Part shown: one piece after another, positions 1 to 5,678 of the stretch | How the letters are laid out: each line of letters starts with the position of its first letter | How positions within the stretch are numbered: the first letter of the stretch is position 1 | Origin: Armatimonadota bacterium | GTDB lineage: Bacteria > Armatimonadota > UBA5829 | Direction of reading: 5' to 3' | Length of the DNA: 5,678 bases | Assembly (NCBI GenBank): GCA_023474015.1 | Contig: JAMCYN010000072.1 | Location: forward strand, 1-5,678 | Notes under the pieces: model-generated | The model's database searches: none | What the model saw: the letters and a program-made list of their open reading frames with translations, nothing else | What the model was told of the DNA's origin: nothing | Position numbers and translations under genes: made by a program

Positions 1-690
1 TTGGTAGGGCACGACCCCCAGGACGGGTCTATGCGTATGGCGCAGAACATAATCGTGCGCGTCATCAAGCAGCTTGGCGGTCCCTCGGAAACGGTTCACG
101 ACGAATCCGGCAACCAGCGCTCGTTCCCACTCCGTCAGGACCTCCATTGTGCCGACAAATGACGCGTACACGCCTCCACGGTCGATATCGCCGACCAGCA
201 ATACTGGCGCATCGGCGTATCGCGCCATGTTCATATTCACTATGTCACGGCTTTTGAGGTTGACTTCCCCGGGACTGCCCGCCCCCTCTATCACGATGAC
301 ATCATATTCCGACGCCAGCGAATCGTAGCACTCCTTCGCCTTCTCAAACGGCATCGGCTTGAAGCGGGTATACTCGCCGAAGTCCATGTTTCCGACCGGT
401 TTGCCGCGGACTATGATCTGCGAGCCGGTATCGCTGTTCGGTTTCAGTAGGATCGGGTTCATTCGGACATCAGGGTCAATGCGACAAGCCTGAGCCTGCA
501 CAACCTGCGCGCGGCCCATCTCGCCGCCGTCGCGGGTCACGTATGAATTGAGCGACATGTTCTGTGCTTTGAATGGCGCGACCGAATACCCGTCCTGAAG
601 CAGAATGCGACACAGCGCGGCCGTGAGCACACTCTTGCCCGCGTTCGAGCTGGTACCCTGAAACATAATGGCTGGTGTTCTGAGATGACC
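1..690 (-). other. cobQ: CobQ domain (glutamine-dependent adenosylcobyric acid synthase), N-terminal part
   Basis: This marks the CobQ portion of the fused frame. CobQ amidates the b, d, e and g side chains of adenosylcobyrinic acid a,c-diamide, using ATP and glutamine. Seen here is the dethiobiotin-synthetase-like ATP-binding domain: the P-loop [10 protein letters not shown] at fusion residues 389-398, then [81 protein letters not shown] and FVVNRFRG, all typical of CobQ. About 222 residues are present. A full CobQ is about 500, so the C-terminal class I glutaminase domain with its Cys and His lies beyond the left edge. Intact motifs and no stop argue for a working enzyme. Confidence 0.93.
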
Positions 691-1824
691 CCGAGGGAGG
701 GCGAACCTCCTGGTGAGCCTTGCGCCTCCGAAGAGACGCAGTTCGGCGGGAGCCTCGTCCTCCCGGCACATCGCCGACCTGAGCGACGTGATCAGGAGGG
801 CGTTTTCGCCTTCGGTCCTCACCGCAACCCGGAAGAACCTGCTGTCGAGCCCGTCGAAGTTATCGCACACGCGAATCGCAATGCCTTCCCGCAGCAAGTG
901 CTTTGAAAGCTCCGGCGTGTCAATATAAGCCCGAGTAAGCTTGACCAGCAGGAAGTTCGCCTTGCCCTCATAGACAGATATGCCGGGTATCCCCTGCAAA
1001 TCACGAATCAAACGCTCACGCTGCGCGCGTACAAACTCGCGGGTTCGCGTCGCATATTCTTTGTCCAAAAGCGCCATCGCCCCGACAGCCTGCGCCAGAG
1101 TGTTCACCGACCAAGGCGGCGCAAGCTCCTTCGCTCGCTCGACCACCTTCCGGTCTGCAATCGCACAGCCCAGCCGCAGTCCGGGAATCGCGTAAAACTT
1201 AGTGAGCGAGCAAAGCACCACGACATTAGCCGGTCGCTCGACTGTCATGCTGTCGAAACCGTCCACGAAGTCGGCAAAAGCTTCGTCAATGACAAACGTC
1301 GTGTCGCGATAGCGCATCGCCAATTCGCGGAGATGGTTCGCATCTACAGTTAGACCCGTGGGGTTGTTGGGCTGGCCTATAAAGACCATCTCATTGCCCT
1401 TCAGTCGCGACTCAAGCCCGGAAAGATCGAGAGCAAAGCCCTGATCCTCACTCATCGACAGCTTCTCGACACTCAGCCCGGCCAGCTCCGACGCAAGGGC
1501 ATAATCCGAGTATGTGGGCGCTGGAATAACGGCGCGCTCTGCTCCAATGATTCGCGGGAGGCAATGGATTATCTCGCTGGAGCCGTTGCCGAAGAGTATC
1601 TCCTTCGCGGGGACGCCGTAGCGTTCGACAGCCGCCGCAGTCAGTTCGGTGCAGTCAGGGTCCGGGTAATGAACGAGCGAACTGACGCGCGAACTGATCA
1701 CCGGGCGCAGCCACTCGGGCGGCCCAAGAGGGTTGATATTGGCTGAGAAGTCGACGATCTTCTCTATCGGCCTGCCGGACGTCTCGGCCAGACGGCTCAG
1801 ATTTCCACCGTGTCCTGAAGTCAA
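1..1824 (-). CDS. cobD-cobQ: CobD-CobQ fusion: threonine-phosphate decarboxylase joined to cobyric acid synthase (3' partial)
   Basis: One stop-free frame runs from about 1824 to the left edge (608 codons). Residues 1-350 or so form a PLP-dependent, fold-type I L-threonine-O-3-phosphate decarboxylase, which makes (R)-1-amino-2-propanol O-2-phosphate for the nucleotide-loop linker. Visible motifs are HGGN near the start, [18 protein letters not shown] (from residue 79), QPNNPTG (151), VIDEAF (Asp 180), [14 protein letters not shown] with the PLP lysine at 209, and FFRVAVRT near 336. Residues from about 387 are the N-terminal part of CobQ (see the separate entry). The start chosen is TTG at 1824, whose bases overlap the cobS TGA, with GGGGG nine bases upstream. 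It gives MTSGHGGN, a normal CobD N-terminus. ATG at 1848 is the alternative. No ATG, GTG or TTG lies in frame between 771 and 666, so a separate cobQ would need ATG 666, which trims the first strand, or ATG 771 inside cobD; neither has an evident ribosome site. Translation as one polypeptide is an inference. The assignment of both domains is firm. Confidence 0.88.
   Translation of the reverse strand, partial: MTSGHGGNLSRLAETSGRPIEKIVDFSANINPLGPPEWLRPVISSRVSSLVHYPDPDCTELTAAAVERYGVPAKEILFGNGSSEIIHCLPRIIGAERAVIPAPTYSDYALASELAGLSVEKLSMSEDQGFALDLSGLESRLKGNEMVFIGQPNNPTGLTVDANHLRELAMRYRDTTFVIDEAFADFVDGFDSMTVERPANVVVLCSLTKFYAIPGLRLGCAIADRKVVERAKELAPPWSVNTLAQAVGAMALLDKEYATRTREFVRAQRERLIRDLQGIPGISVYEGKANFLLVKLTRAYIDTPELSKHLLREGIAIRVCDNFDGLDSRFFRVAVRTEGENALLITSLRSAMCREDEAPAELRLFGGARLTRRFALPRGHLRTPAIMFQGTSSNAGKSVLTAALCRILLQDGYSVAPFKAQNMSLNSYVTRDGGEMGRAQVVQAQACRIDPDVRMNPILLKPNSDTGSQIIVRGKPVGNMDFGEYTRFKPMPFEKAKECYDSLASEYDVIVIEGAGSPGEVNLKSRDIVNMNMARYADAPVLLVGDIDRGGVYASFVGTMEVLTEWERALVAGFVVNRFRGTAKLLDDAHDYVLRHTHRPVLGVVPYQ
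695..764. repeat. Imperfect palindromic element encoding the CobD-CobQ linker
   Basis: The arms at 695-719 and 740-764 are inverted copies: 17 of 25 positions match, and 13 of the outer 16. The spacer adds a short TGCG/CGCA inner pairing (721-724 with 737-740). Both strands read out related peptides, REGEPPGEP on plus and REDEAPAEL on minus, as expected of a coding-open palindrome. The low-complexity peptide matches neither CobD nor CobQ, so it lies between the two enzyme domains. The shape resembles dispersed REP- or MITE-like palindromes that tolerate insertion in open frames. Only one copy is in this window, so 'repeat' is inferred. An alternative is ordinary linker DNA with chance symmetry. 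Confidence 0.5.
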
Positions 1825-2579
1825 ACTGATAAACCCCCATGCAGCCATGCCACAACAACAAGCGCCGGAACTATCTCCACAATCTCACACGCCGCTCCCA
1901 GCGTGTCGCCTGTCAATCCGCCGATTTTACGGTAAACATAGAGCGCAAAGAGCATGCCGGCTGCAAATGACGCAATCCCCGCAACCAGACCGAGCCACCT
2001 CCCCGCAAACCATCCAACCAGAACGAGGACAGCCAGTGCCCAGACAGCGTGGAGACCGGAACGATTTGTGTGAAAGACGCTCCCAAGCCCGCCCTCCGCG
2101 CGAGCATAAGGAAGAACCGACAGGTTCGTAACCAGAGCGCATCTGCCCGCCAATGGTATCATCAGCAGAGTCCACCAACGCACGGCCCCAGGCACGGACG
2201 CCACCGCCGCGATCTTGAGACCGATCACGCACACGACCGCGGCGACTCCCATTGGGCCTGTGCGGCTGTCCTTCATAATCTCCAACACCCTGTCCCTCGG
2301 ACGCGAGCTAAAAAAACCATCGCCGGTATCAGCCAAGCCGTCTATGTGCAGCCCGCCGGATACCATCAGTAAGGAGATGATCACAAACACGCTGGTCAAT
2401 AGCTGCGGGAACACATGCCCAAGCGCGCAGTCCAGGAACGCAGCCATGCCGCCGATCAGCAGCCCCACCACGGGAAACCACTGCGCACTGCGTGCGAGCG
2501 TCTTCTCATCCGGGCGCCATGTCCTTGGAAAAGGACACACAGTCAGAAATTGGACAGCCGCAAGGAACGATCTCATCAT
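1821..2579 (-). CDS. cobS: Adenosylcobinamide-GDP ribazoletransferase (cobalamin synthase) CobS
   Basis: Integral membrane enzyme that condenses adenosylcobinamide-GDP with alpha-ribazole 5'-phosphate (or alpha-ribazole), releasing GMP, to give adenosylcobalamin phosphate. The 252 residues match the family's usual 245-270. Hallmarks are FLTVCPFP near residue 11, the acidic metal-binding motif [14 protein letters not shown] (75-88), KDSRTGPMG (103-111), GRCALV (145) and [10 protein letters not shown] with a following Glu (220-232). Hydrophobic stretches near 35-50, 58-75, 111-130, 135-150, 178-212 and 235-247 indicate several membrane spans. Its ATG at 2579 overlaps the cobT TGA (ATGA), with GAGG four bases upstream; a second ATG at 2576 has better spacing and differs by one residue. 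The stop overlaps the proposed cobD TTG start. Both overlaps suggest translational coupling. Confidence 0.96.
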   Translation of the reverse strand: MMRSFLAAVQFLTVCPFPRTWRPDEKTLARSAQWFPVVGLLIGGMAAFLDCALGHVFPQLLTSVFVIISLLMVSGGLHIDGLADTGDGFFSSRPRDRVLEIMKDSRTGPMGVAAVVCVIGLKIAAVASVPGAVRWWTLLMIPLAGRCALVTNLSVLPYARAEGGLGSVFHTNRSGLHAVWALAVLVLVGWFAGRWLGLVAGIASFAAGMLFALYVYRKIGGLTGDTLGAACEIVEIVPALVVVAWLHGGLSV

Positions 2580-3661
2580 TGTGCCTCGGATACCATTGCT
2601 TCCTCGAATGTGGCTACATCGGTAAGCACACGGACGGCAGCCTCCACGACATTCATCGCCAGAGCAGCGCCCGTGCCTTCGCCGAGCCGGAGTCCCAGGT
2701 CAAGCAGTGGCTTCTTGCCGAGAATACCAAGCGCAATCCTGTGCCCCTGCTCAACGCTGTTGTGCGCGGCTATCATATAGTCCGCCGAACTCGGACACAG
2801 AGCGTGCGCAATCAGAGCACCGGCTGTGGATATGAACCCGTCAATAATAACCGGCTTCCGCAGTGATGCTGCGCCCAAAATCAACCCGGCAATCCCCCCG
2901 ATCTCGAAGCCGCCTACCTTTGCCAGCACATCCATTGGATCGCCGGGATCGGGCCTGTTGACTTCAAGGCACTTCTCTATCACGGCAATCTTGTGCCGGA
3001 GTTGCTCGTCGTCTATGCCGGTACCGTGGCCTGTTACATCGGACACCGCGGTTCCACTCAGAGTGGCGACGATGGCGCTGCTGGGCGTGGTATTGCCGAT
3101 TCCCATTTCTCCTGTGCCGAAGATGTCTGTCGTCGCACCCAGTTCAAGCGCAACCTCGATGCCGGCTTCTATGGAGCGAATCGCCTCTTCGCGCGTCATT
3201 GCAGGACCCGCCGCCATGTTTCGAGTCCCCGGTCCCACTCGCTTGGACACGATCTTCCCCGCCGCTACGAGATCGTCCAGTCCGCCGGCCACACCCATGT
3301 CCACGACCACAACGCTCGCTCCCGCCTGCCGTGCCAGCGCATTGATTCCCGCTCCCCCGGCGACGAAGTTGTAGACCATCTGTGGTGTGACCTCGGATGG
3401 GTATTTGCTCACGCCCTCGGCTGTAACGCCGTGGTCACCGGCCATGGTGACTATGACTTTCCTGTCCACGGGAGGACACATCGAGCTCGTCATTCCAGCC
3501 AAGTCCTCCGAAAGGTCCATCAGGCGCCCCAATGCCCAGTAGGGCATAGTCAACTGCTCCAGTCGGGCTCTCGCTTTCGCTCGGGCTTCGGCGTTAGAAG
3601 GGACGATCTGCTCAATCGTACGTTCCAACAGACTAACTTCGGTGTGGTTCAATTTACTCAC
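2576..3661 (-). CDS. cobT: Nicotinate-nucleotide--dimethylbenzimidazole phosphoribosyltransferase CobT
   Basis: Soluble enzyme that transfers ribose phosphate from nicotinate mononucleotide to 5,6-dimethylbenzimidazole (or another lower-ligand base), making alpha-ribazole 5'-phosphate for CobS. From the GTG at 3661 the protein has 361 residues, close to the usual 340-360. Motifs seen: AGDHGVTAEGVS (74-85), FVAGGAGINALA (99-110), GEMGIGNTTPSSA (184-196), GHGTGIDDEQL (211), KVGGFEIGGIAG (248) and RLGEGTGAAL with the general-base glutamate at 328, equivalent to Glu317 of Salmonella CobT. The GTG start is preferred to an upstream ATG at 3748 because AAGGAG sits six bases before it and the upstream start would add about 30 unrelated residues overlapping cobU. 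The enzyme family tolerates different bases, so the lower ligand actually used cannot be read from the sequence. Confidence 0.96.
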   Translation of the reverse strand: MSKLNHTEVSLLERTIEQIVPSNAEARAKARARLEQLTMPYWALGRLMDLSEDLAGMTSSMCPPVDRKVIVTMAGDHGVTAEGVSKYPSEVTPQMVYNFVAGGAGINALARQAGASVVVVDMGVAGGLDDLVAAGKIVSKRVGPGTRNMAAGPAMTREEAIRSIEAGIEVALELGATTDIFGTGEMGIGNTTPSSAIVATLSGTAVSDVTGHGTGIDDEQLRHKIAVIEKCLEVNRPDPGDPMDVLAKVGGFEIGGIAGLILGAASLRKPVIIDGFISTAGALIAHALCPSSADYMIAAHNSVEQGHRIALGILGKKPLLDLGLRLGEGTGAALAMNVVEAAVRVLTDVATFEEAMVSEAQ

Positions 3662-3667
3662 TTCAAG

Positions 3668-3673
3668 CTCCTT
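3668..3673 (-). promoter_or_regulatory. cobT ribosome binding site
   Basis: AAGGAG, six bases upstream of the GTG at 3661 and sharing one base with the cobU TAA stop. It decides the cobT start in favour of GTG 3661 over ATG 3748. Confidence 0.85.
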
Positions 3674-4209
3674 TATTTCAGGCTCATCGGTATGCCGCAG
3701 GCGACCAGGGTAACTCCATCGGCTGCGGCCGCGATGGTCTGGTTGCATATTCCTACCAGGTCACGGTAACGACGGGAAAGAGGGTCTCCGGGCACTATTC
3801 CCATGCCGACCTCGTTGGTTACGAATATCACTGTGCCGGACAACTCCGAGCAGGCATGCAAGACCTCTGCGCATACCCGGGCAATGCCTTCTTCCGTGAC
3901 TTCCTCGCCCTTACACTCCGATTCATACATCAAGTTGTTGACCCAAAGAGTCAGGCAGTCAATGAGGATGACGTTGTACCTGCAGGCGTTTCGCAGCGCT
4001 CCGGCAAGGTCCATTGTCTCTTCGATAGTGTCCCAGTACACCTCGCCGCGGGCGCTGCGATGCTTTCGGATACGCTCCGCCATCTCGTCGTCGATGACCG
4101 GGCAGGTGGCGAGGAACGCGCGCGGACCATCCATTCCCTCCGCCAGTTTTTGTGCATAAGAGCTTTTGCCGCTCCGACTGCCCCCGGTGACCAAAACAAT
4201 CTTAGCCAT
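3673..4209 (-). CDS. cobU: Adenosylcobinamide kinase / adenosylcobinamide-phosphate guanylyltransferase CobU
   Basis: Bifunctional cytosolic enzyme. It phosphorylates adenosylcobinamide and then transfers GMP from GTP, giving the adenosylcobinamide-GDP used by CobS. The 178 residues match the family (about 170-190). The P-loop GGSRSGKSS is at 9-17. His50 in [10 protein letters not shown] corresponds by context to the guanylylated histidine (His46 in Salmonella). The Walker B-like segment [13 protein letters not shown] spans 81-93, and [20 protein letters not shown], typical of CobU, begins at 131. The ATG at 4209 overlaps the end of cobC by eight bases. Eleven bases separate its stop from cobT. 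All expected catalytic segments are present. Confidence 0.96.
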   Translation of the reverse strand: MAKIVLVTGGSRSGKSSYAQKLAEGMDGPRAFLATCPVIDDEMAERIRKHRSARGEVYWDTIEETMDLAGALRNACRYNVILIDCLTLWVNNLMYESECKGEEVTEEGIARVCAEVLHACSELSGTVIFVTNEVGMGIVPGDPLSRRYRDLVGICNQTIAAAADGVTLVACGIPMSLK

Positions 4210-4822
4210 GCCTGCATTCCCCCAGGTGACAGAGATCGTTGAGCCGAGTCAACACGCCCTTGCCGTCATGGATCGCGATTCTCGATATGGAGGCAGGTTT
4301 CACGTCGAACAGCAGGTAGTTCCGAGGGTCCAGCCCGAGAAAATGGCAGATGAGGGCTCTTATGACTCCCCCATGAGTAACGGCAAGAACTGTGCGCGAC
4401 GGCTCAGCGGCCGCACGCTGAGCGAACTCCCGAACTCGTGTCGCGAAGCTCTGAGCGCTCTCACCTTCAGGAAACGAGAAATCCGTCGAATACTCGGCCC
4501 ATTTGCTCACGTTCTCCGGATCAGAGGCGCTGATCTCCTCGAACGTCATACGCTCCCATCGGCCGAAGCAGACCTCGCGCAGGTCGGGGTCAATCTCATA
4601 ATTAGATCCGAGCGATTTGAGCATGGCATAGGCCGTCTCCCGAGCGCGCAGCATAGGGCTGCAAAAGCACTTTGCTGGGACAACGGTCTTTGCCCGTGCA
4701 GCCAGAGAAGATGCCTGCATCAAGCCCTCTCCGGCCAGGGGAACGTCCGTGCTCCCGAGGAAGCGGCCACTGTAATGCGCGCCAACATAGCCATGTCTTA
4801 CCAATACAAGTTCCTGAGCCAC
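4202..4822 (-). CDS. cobC: Alpha-ribazole phosphatase, histidine phosphatase family (CobC)
   Basis: Histidine (branch 1) phosphatase that removes the 5'-phosphate from adenosylcobalamin phosphate or alpha-ribazole phosphate at the end of the nucleotide-loop pathway. Numbered from GTG 4822 (206 residues), the catalytic set is complete: RHG with phospho-accepting His10, [10 protein letters not shown] with Arg59, [10 protein letters not shown] with Glu83, and [10 protein letters not shown] with His150. GTG 4822 is preferred because AGGGG lies eight bases upstream and it gives [11 protein letters not shown], the normal short N-terminus. GTG 4840 would add six residues and use GGGG inside the terminator stem as its ribosome site. 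First gene after the riboswitch and terminator. The substrate is assigned from context, since this superfamily is broad and sequence alone would leave phosphoglycerate-mutase-like roles open. Confidence 0.92.
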   Translation of the reverse strand: MAQELVLVRHGYVGAHYSGRFLGSTDVPLAGEGLMQASSLAARAKTVVPAKCFCSPMLRARETAYAMLKSLGSNYEIDPDLREVCFGRWERMTFEEISASDPENVSKWAEYSTDFSFPEGESAQSFATRVREFAQRAAAEPSRTVLAVTHGGVIRALICHFLGLDPRNYLLFDVKPASISRIAIHDGKGVLTRLNDLCHLGECRHG

Positions 4823-4842
4823 TTCCCAAACCCCTAACACGC

Positions 4843-4879
4843 AAAAATCCCCGAACCTGTATCACACAGATTCGGGGAT
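4843..4879 (-). terminator. Riboswitch-controlled intrinsic terminator upstream of cobC
   Basis: On the minus strand, ATCCCCGAATCTGT pairs with ACAGGTTCGGGGAT across a five-base loop. The stem is 14 bp with one G-U wobble, followed by a T run at 4847-4843. It lies between the cobalamin aptamer and cobC, so it reads as the regulated attenuator of the operon rather than as an end-of-gene terminator. Confidence 0.9.
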
Positions 4880-4893
4880 GCCGTTTTCCATCC
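4876..4893 (-). promoter_or_regulatory. Small hairpin competing with the terminator stem
   Basis: GGATG (4893-4889 in transcript direction) can pair with CATCC (4880-4876) around an eight-base loop. CATCC shares bases with the base of the terminator's 5' arm, so the two hairpins exclude each other. It may be part of the antiterminated state. At five base pairs it is weak alone, and the true alternative structure is not resolved by eye. Confidence 0.35.
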
Positions 4894-4944
4894 ACGTTAA
4901 AGTCAACGCAGCTCCAACCCCAGTCCTCGAGGGTCAGGCAATAA

Positions 4945-5125
4945 CACGTCCCCACGGGCAGGTTTTCTGGCTTCCGGATCACCCTACTTACCGTGCCTTC
5001 CCATCCCGAATACTTTCGGGACAGTGACAACCAACGGCTTTCGTCCCCGATTACAGCGGCGGGACCGCGACGGAATCACACCGTCTTCCCTTGTAGCCCT
5101 TTTGGGCCACCCATGGCTTGCTTAC
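4945..5125 (-). ncRNA. Cobalamin riboswitch aptamer
   Basis: Cis-acting RNA leader that binds adenosylcobalamin or a related corrinoid. In transcript order it shows CAAGGGAAGACGGTGTGATT (5093-5074), CCCGCCGCTGTAATCGGGG (from about 5063), GGGAAGGCACGG (about 5003-4992), and the B12 box AAGCCAGAAAACCTGCC (4974-4958). A P1 closing helix joins CCATGGGTGG (5116-5107) to CCTGCCCGTGG (4962-4952), ten pairs including wobbles. These are the conserved core elements of the Rfam cobalamin class. The promoter just upstream and the terminator just downstream fit a transcription-attenuation OFF switch for the cob operon. The exact ends are approximate. Confidence 0.95.
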
Positions 5126-5155
5126 AAGCATACCCAATGTGAAATATATTGTCAA
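5120..5155 (-). promoter_or_regulatory. Sigma70-type promoter of the cob operon
   Basis: The -35 TTGACA (5155-5150) is perfect. It is followed by a 17-base spacer and the -10 TATGCT (5132-5127). The predicted start near 5120 falls only a few bases before the riboswitch P1 5' strand, so nearly the whole leader is aptamer. A dyad TGCTTgtAAGCA (5130-5119) overlaps the -10 and the start site. Confidence 0.85.
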
Positions 5156-5183
5156 GCCCGCATTTTGGCGAACTCACTTGACA
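5150..5183. repeat. Inverted TTGACA pair between the divergent genes
   Basis: TGTCAAG at 5150-5156 and CTTGACA at 5177-5183 form a perfect 7-bp inverted repeat with a 20-base spacer. The left copy is the cob -35 element. The right copy could be a plus-strand -35, but the sequence 17 bases downstream (ATATCC, 5201-5206) is a poor -10. It might instead be half of an operator. The symmetry is seen; the role is unknown. Confidence 0.3.
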
Positions 5184-5235
5184 TGCTGAGCGACCTTGGG
5201 ATATCCACAGGGTGATAGAAACTAACATTGTTGTT

Positions 5236-5261
5236 GCTTCGGGCCGCGGAGCTGCCGAAGC
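5236..5261. repeat. Small inverted repeat in the intergenic region
   Basis: GCTTCGG (5236-5242) and CCGAAGC (5255-5261) could form a seven-pair hairpin with a 12-base loop. No T run follows on either strand, so it is not a convincing terminator. The remaining intergenic sequence from 5156 to about 5300 shows no gene or recognisable RNA. Confidence 0.3.
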
Positions 5262-5316
5262 CTACCGCAGTTGTTACCCCGTGTCTTAACCAATATCCAC
5301 TTTCAACGAGCCGAAA

Positions 5317-5325
5317 TGGTATAAT
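5317..5325 (+). promoter_or_regulatory. Extended -10 promoter of the DedA-family gene
   Basis: TGGTATAAT gives a consensus TATAAT (5320-5325) preceded by the TGn extended -10 motif. No good -35 is seen at the right distance, which is common for extended -10 promoters. The start site would be near 5332, giving a leader of about 24 bases before the TTG start. Confidence 0.7.
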
Positions 5326-5343
5326 AGCACAGGCAACGATGCT

Positions 5344-5350
5344 AAGGAGG
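5344..5350 (+). promoter_or_regulatory. Ribosome binding site of the DedA-family gene
   Basis: AAGGAGG, a perfect Shine-Dalgarno sequence, five bases before TTG 5356. It supports this non-AUG start over the later in-frame ATG codons at 5434 and 5437, which fall inside the first membrane segment. Confidence 0.85.
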
Positions 5351-5355
5351 GCCAT

Positions 5356-5678
5356 TTGGGGTCTATCATCGAGGCAGTGACCTACTGGGTTACTACAAAC
5401 ATTACGCACCTCGGCTACTACGGGATTATCATCATGATGGGTATAGAAAGCGCGTGCATACCCCTGCCGAGCGAGATTATAATGCCGTTCGGCGGTTACC
5501 TCGTATACAAGGACCCCGCGCGGTTCAGCATTTGGTGGATGGGAGTTGCGGGCGCGCTGGGGTGTGTGTGGGGTTCAGTGGTAGCCTATTGGGCCGGTAA
5601 ATACGGCGGCAGGCCATTCGTTGAGAAATACGGCAGGTATATCCTGATTCGCCACAAGGACCTCGACAAGGCCGACGC
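5356..5678 (+). CDS. DedA-family membrane protein, N-terminal part (3' partial)
   Basis: The first 107 residues of a DedA (SNARE-associated/VTT) family integral membrane protein; the usual length is about 200, so half lies beyond the right edge. Seen are a hydrophobic helix near 20-38 running into the family signature ESACIPLPSEIIMPFGGYL (31-49), with acidic residues at 31 and 40, and then WWMGVAGALGCVWGSVVAYWAGKYGGR (60-86), matching the glycine-rich GxxxGxxxxYxxG motif. The segment FVEKYGRYILIRHKDLDKA is typical of what follows. Some DedA proteins translocate undecaprenyl phosphate or phospholipids across the membrane; the role of this one is not fixed by the sequence. It is transcribed divergently from the cob operon, has its own promoter, and need not be related to B12. 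Confidence 0.9.
   Translation, partial: MGSIIEAVTYWVTTNITHLGYYGIIIMMGIESACIPLPSEIIMPFGGYLVYKDPARFSIWWMGVAGALGCVWGSVVAYWAGKYGGRPFVEKYGRYILIRHKDLDKAD

Noticed and set aside
685..906. A plus-strand open frame starting [12 protein letters not shown]
   Set aside because: It is antisense to cobD and begins in the palindromic element. The peptide is explained by that element's symmetry and not by a gene.
2310..2316. A run of seven T on the coding strand of cobS, a possible slippage site
   Set aside because: It encodes Phe-Phe in the conserved GDGFFSS region. A -1 shift there meets a stop at once, and the zero frame gives a full CobS, so no programmed event is needed.
2993..3769. A 258-codon open frame on the plus strand opposite cobT
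   Set aside because: It lies antisense to a well-conserved CobT, has no recognisable domain, and has a low-complexity mix of His, Arg and Ser typical of a shadow frame in GC-rich DNA.
5236..5261. Intergenic hairpin as a terminator for either gene
   Set aside because: No T run follows on either strand, and neither neighbouring gene ends there.
5152..5409. An 85-codon minus-strand open frame in the divergent intergenic region
   Set aside because: It overlaps the DedA promoter and start and the cob -35, has no ribosome site, and has no recognisable domain.
1..5678. CRISPR arrays, tRNA or rRNA genes, insertion sequences, phage or defence genes
   Set aside because: No regularly spaced repeats, tRNA-like cloverleaf, transposase or integrase motifs were seen; nearly the whole window is explained by the cob operon and the DedA gene.

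Overview
This window holds most of a bacterial cobalamin (vitamin B12) late-assembly operon on the minus strand and the start of an unrelated divergent membrane-protein gene on the plus strand. The base composition is moderately GC-rich. Non-AUG starts are common, with Shine-Dalgarno motifs at several genes. Nothing identifies the species. The dispersed-repeat-like palindrome in the operon and the divergent gene structure would suit an environmental, poorly cultured phylum, but that is only an impression.

Layout, reading the cob operon in its own direction (right to left). A sigma70-type promoter (about 5127-5155) is followed immediately by a cobalamin riboswitch aptamer (about 4945-5125). 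A short expression platform leads into a strong intrinsic terminator (4843-4879). Then come cobC (alpha-ribazole phosphatase), cobU (adenosylcobinamide kinase/guanylyltransferase), cobT (dimethylbenzimidazole phosphoribosyltransferase), cobS (cobalamin synthase) and a continuous reading frame joining a CobD-type threonine-phosphate decarboxylase to CobQ (cobyric acid synthase). CobQ runs off the left edge inside its N-terminal ATP-binding domain. The genes overlap by a few bases or are separated by 11 bases, so they are almost certainly co-transcribed and partly translationally coupled.

How they work together. CobQ makes adenosylcobyric acid. CobD makes the aminopropanol phosphate that is joined to it by CbiB, which is not in this window. 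CobU activates the resulting cobinamide to GDP-cobinamide. CobT makes alpha-ribazole phosphate, CobS joins the two halves, and CobC removes the phosphate. The riboswitch-terminator lets the end product switch the whole operon off.

The most unusual part is the CobD-CobQ junction (about 664-771). The frame stays open from one enzyme into the next, and the linker is encoded by an imperfect palindromic element (695-764) that looks like a dispersed repeat. It may have removed the cobD stop and the cobQ start and so created a fused enzyme.

Right of the riboswitch, about 200 bases of intergenic DNA (5156-5355) carry an inverted pair of TTGACA motifs, a small hairpin and an extended -10 promoter. 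The promoter drives a DedA-family membrane-protein gene on the plus strand that is cut by the right edge.
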